A stretch of 10,380 nucleotides of DNA from Acidobacteriota bacterium (GTDB taxonomy: Bacteria > Acidobacteriota > Terriglobia > UBA7540): contig PLWR01000313.1 in assembly GCA_003165615.1 (NCBI GenBank), forward strand, positions 1 to 10,380, written 5' to 3'. The translations under genes were made by a program, and so were the position numbers. Shown piece after piece: positions 6,744-10,380 of the stretch. Within the stretch, counting starts at the first letter, position 1; every line of letters begins with the position of its first letter. A model generated the notes under the pieces. It was not told where the DNA came from, did not search any database, and was given only the letters and a program-made list of their open reading frames with translations.

Positions 6744-9689
6744 ATGGGCGGCAGGTCTGCCCACACGCTCATCTTTCTTGCGCTGCTGCTGGGAGGGCGC
6801 TGTGGACAAAGCCGCGCACAGACCGAACCCTCCCTTTGGGGGCGGCCGGTTTCGAGCCTCCATCTTCAATGCGACTGCAACCTGAAGCTCCAGAATTTCC
6901 CCGGCGCCGTGACCCAGCAAGACGGCCAACCCCTTGATCGCGCAAAGATCTCCGAAAGTCTCAAGCGCCTTTACGCTACGGGCCGTTTCGCGGAACTGCG
7001 CGCGGAAGGCGCCCCGGAAGGCGATGGGGTCGCACTCACTTTTGTCGCGCGCGCCCAATATTTCATCGGCATGGTAACGGCAGACGTCAACACGGGTCCC
7101 GTTGACGCCCGAGCGCTGGTCACCACCTCGCGCTTGCACCTGGGCCAACCGCTCAACGACGAAGATTTAAGCGCCGCGCACAAACGCCTGAGCGACCTTA
7201 TGGTTGCCAACGGCTACTACCAGTCGCGCATTACCCACGAAATTCGACGTGACCCTGACACGTTGGAAGCCAACGTGCCCTTTACCATCAAGGCCGGCCC
7301 TCCCGCCCGAGTGAGCGCCGTACAATTCCAGGGCGATTCCGGATATCCCGCCGCGCGCCTGATGAAAATCTCAGGCTGGCACCCGCATATGAATCTTACG
7401 GCGGCGCGGGTGGAGCGCGGGCTGTATCGCCTGCGGCAATTCTACGTAGCCCACGGACGGCTTCAGGTCAACATCAGTGTGCAGCAGAGGATCTACGACG
7501 CCAAAACCAACACTGAGATTTTGAAGGTCAAGGCAGACGGCGGACCGCTGCTCCAGGTAAGAGTCAAGGACGCATCGATTTCTCGTTCCCAGCTCCAATC
7601 CCTGTTGCCCCTCTATCATGACGGCGTTACGGACGATCAAGCCCTGGCCGCCAGCGAGAAATTGCTGGTGAGTCATTTTCAGCAAAAGGGCTATTTCTTC
7701 GCCACCGTAAAGGCCGGCCGCACGCCCCGCCAGGACCCGCAGCCCCACGTCGAAATTCTCTTCCAGGTGAAGCTTGGAAAGCACGGTGATTTTGCCGGCT
7801 ACGGGGTCAGGGGTAATCTTGCGATCCCGACGGCGGAACTGGTTGCAGTCATTACCCCGCCCGTCCAGGGGTTATTTCCGCCATCGCCCACCTACAGCCA
7901 AAATCTTGTAGATCAAAAGGTATCGACCCTCCTGGCGCTATACCAGTCGCGGGGATTTCTTGACGCCCGCATTACTCCGGCTCTCAACGACAACTTTGGA
8001 AACGTCACTGGGCGGCGATACGTGACCCTGGTCATCGATGAGGGCACGCGCACTACGGTGCACACCCTCACCCTGGTGGGAATCGATGCCGCGACCGAAA
8101 ACAAGCTCTGGCCATCGCTGCTCAGCAAACCGTCGCAGCCCTATTCGCTGGAACGCGCCCACGCTGATCGCGACCGCATCCTCGATTATCTGGCTGACCA
8201 CGGATACACCCACGCGGCGGCAAGCTGGCACACCACGCCGGCGAGTTCCGCCCGTCAGGTGGATTTGGAATTCCAGGTTGTGCCGGGAGCGCAGGATCGC
8301 ATTCAGCGCATCGTAATTTTGGGAAACGAGCACACCCGCCGGGCATTGGTAAATCGGGAACTGGTTATTCATGACGGCGAGCCGATCAGCCAAAGCGCCG
8401 TACTCGAATCCCAACGGCGGCTTTACGACCTGGGAATCTTCAACCAGGTTCAGATTACGCCGCAGGATCAGCCTGCTTCCGACACGGAAAAAACCCTGCT
8501 GGTGGGCCTGGAAGAATCCCGCCGTTGGGTCCTGGGATATGGCGGTGGATTCGAAGTCCAACGCCTGGGCAGCAACACGCCACAAGGTACGTTCAAGGCC
8601 AGCCCGCGAGGGTCGCTTGACCTCACCCGTTTGGACGTCGGTGGCCGCGGGCAAACCTTCAGTATGGGCGGCCGTCTTTCCAACATTGATACGGGCGCCA
8701 ACATGGGTTATTTGATTCCCCGCCTGTTCAATCGCGACGACCTCAGCTTGCGCATTAACGGTCTGGTGGATCGCACGCGCGATGTGCTGACCTTCATTGC
8801 CGACCGCAAGGAAGCTTCCATAAGCGTCGAGAAGCGTTTCAGCGCTTCCACGCTCCTGATCGGGCAGTACAGCTTCCAACGCGTGGAAGCCCTCGATATT
8901 GCCAGCAAAGTATCCGGGGAGAATAGTGCCGTGCTCGGCAGACCCACATCGGTGGGGATGTTCGGCGGGAGCTTCGTTGAGGATCACCGCGACGATCCGT
9001 CGGACGCCACCCGCGGCGCCTACACCCTGGTGAATGCAGGAGTCTCCTGGCGGGATTTGGGATCCCTGTCTGAATTCCTCCGGTTCACTGGTCAGAACTC
9101 CACTTATCACGCGTTGGGCTCCTATTTGGTTTTCGCGCGCAAAACGCAGTTCGGCGTAGTGAGTCCCTATGGAAGCCTGTACAGCATTACCGTGCCCGCC
9201 AGCAACGGCCAACCCGCTCACGTCATCCGCACGAATTTGATTCCCTTGCCGGAACGCTTCTTTATGGGGGGCAGTGAATCAATGCGCGGCTTTTCCATCA
9301 ATCAGGCCGGTCCGCGCGACCCTGTTACCGGCTATCCCATCGGCGGCAATGCCCTTTTTCTCAACTCATTGGAATTACGCTCATCCTTCGCGAACCATCG
9401 TCTGGGCGTGGTGCTATTCGAAGACTCCGGAAATGTTTACACCAGCATTCGCTTTATGCGACTTTTCAAGTTCCAACAGAGCTCGCCGGAGGATTTTAAT
9501 TACACATCCAACGCGGCAGGGATAGGGCTTCGCTACAAAACCCCAGTGGGCCCTATCCGGTTCGATGTGGGATACAATCTGAATCCTCCACGGTTCAACG
9601 TGATTCCAACTTCCAACGGAGTGCCGAACATTGAGGTGCAGCGATTATCAAACGTGCAGTTTTTCTTGAGCATCGGCCAAAGCTTCTAA
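6744..9689 (+). CDS. bamA: Omp85/BamA-family outer-membrane assembly protein, about seven POTRA domains
   Basis: A 981-residue protein. From ATG 6744 it opens with a signal peptide (MGGRSAH, hydrophobic LIFLALLLGG, cleavage near SRA-QT). The frame stays open to a GTG at 6663, giving 27 more basic residues; the signal peptide favours ATG. Repeating POTRA units (beta strand, helices, GYY/GFL-type turn, strands) start near residues 36, 106, 189, 271, 349, 438 and 519, ending about 591. The last is the most canonical (VILGNEHTRRALVNREL, LYDLGIFNQV). The barrel covers about 595-981: loop-6 motif MGGSESMRGF (841-850), KTPVGPIRFDVGYNL near the end, and a C-terminal aromatic strand ending in Phe (FFLSIGQSF). 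The family inserts beta-barrels into the outer membrane. BamA is the best guess; TamA-like or another Omp85 paralogue is possible, as POTRA number alone does not decide. The SurA-like gene follows after 23 bp. Confidence 0.9.
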   Translation: MGGRSAHTLIFLALLLGGRCGQSRAQTEPSLWGRPVSSLHLQCDCNLKLQNFPGAVTQQDGQPLDRAKISESLKRLYATGRFAELRAEGAPEGDGVALTFVARAQYFIGMVTADVNTGPVDARALVTTSRLHLGQPLNDEDLSAAHKRLSDLMVANGYYQSRITHEIRRDPDTLEANVPFTIKAGPPARVSAVQFQGDSGYPAARLMKISGWHPHMNLTAARVERGLYRLRQFYVAHGRLQVNISVQQRIYDAKTNTEILKVKADGGPLLQVRVKDASISRSQLQSLLPLYHDGVTDDQALAASEKLLVSHFQQKGYFFATVKAGRTPRQDPQPHVEILFQVKLGKHGDFAGYGVRGNLAIPTAELVAVITPPVQGLFPPSPTYSQNLVDQKVSTLLALYQSRGFLDARITPALNDNFGNVTGRRYVTLVIDEGTRTTVHTLTLVGIDAATENKLWPSLLSKPSQPYSLERAHADRDRILDYLADHGYTHAAASWHTTPASSARQVDLEFQVVPGAQDRIQRIVILGNEHTRRALVNRELVIHDGEPISQSAVLESQRRLYDLGIFNQVQITPQDQPASDTEKTLLVGLEESRRWVLGYGGGFEVQRLGSNTPQGTFKASPRGSLDLTRLDVGGRGQTFSMGGRLSNIDTGANMGYLIPRLFNRDDLSLRINGLVDRTRDVLTFIADRKEASISVEKRFSASTLLIGQYSFQRVEALDIASKVSGENSAVLGRPTSVGMFGGSFVEDHRDDPSDATRGAYTLVNAGVSWRDLGSLSEFLRFTGQNSTYHALGSYLVFARKTQFGVVSPYGSLYSITVPASNGQPAHVIRTNLIPLPERFFMGGSESMRGFSINQAGPRDPVTGYPIGGNALFLNSLELRSSFANHRLGVVLFEDSGNVYTSIRFMRLFKFQQSSPEDFNYTSNAAGIGLRYKTPVGPIRFDVGYNLNPPRFNVIPTSNGVPNIEVQRLSNVQFFLSIGQSF

Positions 9690-9712
9690 TTCTCGCAGCC
9701 CTGGCGGCAATC

Positions 9713-10339
9713 ATGGCGGCGGGCGGCCCGGTGTGCCCGGCCGCGCAAACCCTGGACGGAGTGGTGGCTTCCATCAGCCAGGTGGCCATCACGGCCAGCG
9801 ACGTGGAACAGGAGTACCGGTTCGAGCATTTCCTCAATGCCCAATGGCCTCCGCCCCCACCCGATGGCACCACGCTCGCCAAGGCCCGCGATCGCCTGAC
9901 CTACCAGATGCTCTTGATTCGCGAAGAGAATCCCGGGCTCGCGGAAAAAGCGGAGAGCGAAAGAACCGCGACGGAGCGCCTCGCCACGCTGCGCAAGGAA
10001 TTCGCCCACCCGGGGGATTTCCAGCGCGCGCTCGAGGATTTGGGAATGACCGAGACGGAGGTGGTGGCGCGCATTACCCAGGATGTGCTTATGTTACGCC
10101 TGGTCGATCAACGCCTGCGCCCTGTCGCTTCCCCCAGCGATGCTGAAATCGCTGATTATTATCGTTCCACATTCATTGCGGAATTTCAAAAGAAGAACGG
10201 CAGTGCGGCGCCGCCTGCGCTGGCGGAGGTGGAGGGCCAGATCCGCGAAGTCCTTATCCAGAAACACATCAACGAATTGCTCGATCAATGGATCGAGGAG
10301 CTGAAACCCACCGCCAATGTGCGGTTTCACTCGTACTGA
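9713..10339 (+). CDS. SurA-like periplasmic chaperone lacking a parvulin domain
   Basis: 208 residues from the first ATG. DGVVASISQVAITASDVEQEYR (about 15-36) is the classic opening of SurA N-terminal chaperone domains, followed by helices with RDRLTYQMLLIREE, DFQRALEDLGMTETEV and DVLMLRLVDQRL. Residues 142-208 (SDAEIADYYRSTF ... IREVLIQKHINELLDQWIEELK ... VRF) match the end of the SurA core. The parvulin isomerase domain normally inserted between these parts is reduced to a short linker, so proline isomerase activity is not expected. The family holds unfolded outer-membrane proteins in the periplasm and hands them to BamA, which fits its place right after the Omp85 gene. The first ATG seems too late: a good signal-peptide core (RPKLLILAALAAIMAAGG) is encoded in frame upstream, with no ATG, GTG or TTG to start it. 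The true start may be non-canonical (ATT 9644, 231 residues) or hidden by an indel. Confidence 0.85.
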   Translation: MAAGGPVCPAAQTLDGVVASISQVAITASDVEQEYRFEHFLNAQWPPPPPDGTTLAKARDRLTYQMLLIREENPGLAEKAESERTATERLATLRKEFAHPGDFQRALEDLGMTETEVVARITQDVLMLRLVDQRLRPVASPSDAEIADYYRSTFIAEFQKKNGSAAPPALAEVEGQIREVLIQKHINELLDQWIEELKPTANVRFHSY

Positions 10340-10347
10340 GTTTCTTT

Positions 10348-10380
10348 AAGGAAGGTTGCCTACGCGCTGGAAAGTATCCA
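10348..10380 (+). CDS. Possible beginning of a further gene (3' partial)
   Basis: After the SurA-like stop, aaggaagg (10348-10355) is purine-rich and leads into TTG at 10356, reading MPTRWKVS to the window edge without a stop. The spacing is short for a ribosome binding site and only eight codons are visible. A tamB-like or other envelope gene here would fit the context, but this cannot be tested within the window. Confidence 0.2.

Noticed and set aside
7938..9221. Long open frame of 427 codons on the minus strand
   Set aside because: It lies wholly inside the Omp85 gene, which has a signal peptide, POTRA repeats and barrel motifs. The antisense product shows no recognisable domain, and long antisense frames are common in GC-rich genes.

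Overview
The window looks like chromosomal DNA of a GC-rich, Gram-negative (two-membrane) bacterium. The outer-membrane assembly protein, the secreted esterases with Acidobacteriota-like motifs, the periplasmic thioredoxin and the palindromes between genes fit Acidobacteriota (Terriglobia-like) best. That placement rests on overall character, not on a marker gene. I see no rRNA, tRNA, CRISPR array or intact transposase.

Layout. (1) 1-1416, +: the 3' part of an ankyrin-repeat protein with a TPR-like C-terminus; its beginning lies outside the window. (2) 1469-2389, -: a secreted alpha/beta-hydrolase (acetyl-esterase type), convergent with the ankyrin gene. (3) 2652-3926, +: a LarA-like (lactate racemase domain, DUF2088-type) protein, divergent from the hydrolase; a palindromic repeat lies between them. 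(4) 3927-4533: a 607-bp gap with an AT-richer stretch, a weak inverted pair that could mark a decayed element, two strong adjacent hairpins and a good sigma70-like promoter. (5) 4534-5460, +: a secreted esterase of the esterase D / Ag85-like family. (6) 5461-5685: a hairpin, then four copies of a 16-bp repeat in alternating orientation, the last of which supplies the only Shine-Dalgarno-like GGAGG for the next gene. (7) 5686-6594, +: an exported TlpA/ResA-like thioredoxin with an unusual N-terminal domain. (8) 6744-9689, +: a large Omp85/BamA-type protein with about seven POTRA domains and a C-terminal beta-barrel. (9) 9713-10339, +: a SurA-like periplasmic chaperone without a parvulin domain, directly behind the Omp85 gene. 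A further gene may begin near 10356.

How they fit together. The Omp85 protein and the SurA-like chaperone form a coherent outer-membrane biogenesis pair, probably one transcript: a chaperone that carries unfolded barrels across the periplasm and the machine that inserts them. The thioredoxin, the two esterases, the Omp85 protein and probably the SurA-like protein are all predicted to be exported. The ankyrin protein and the LarA-like protein have no evident link to this envelope set.

I did not find a convincing new multi-gene system. The points most worth a second look are the SurA-like gene, whose signal peptide is encoded upstream of its first ATG with no ATG, GTG or TTG available; the parvulin-less chaperone paired with a seven-POTRA Omp85; and the ordered inverted-repeat array over the thioredoxin start.
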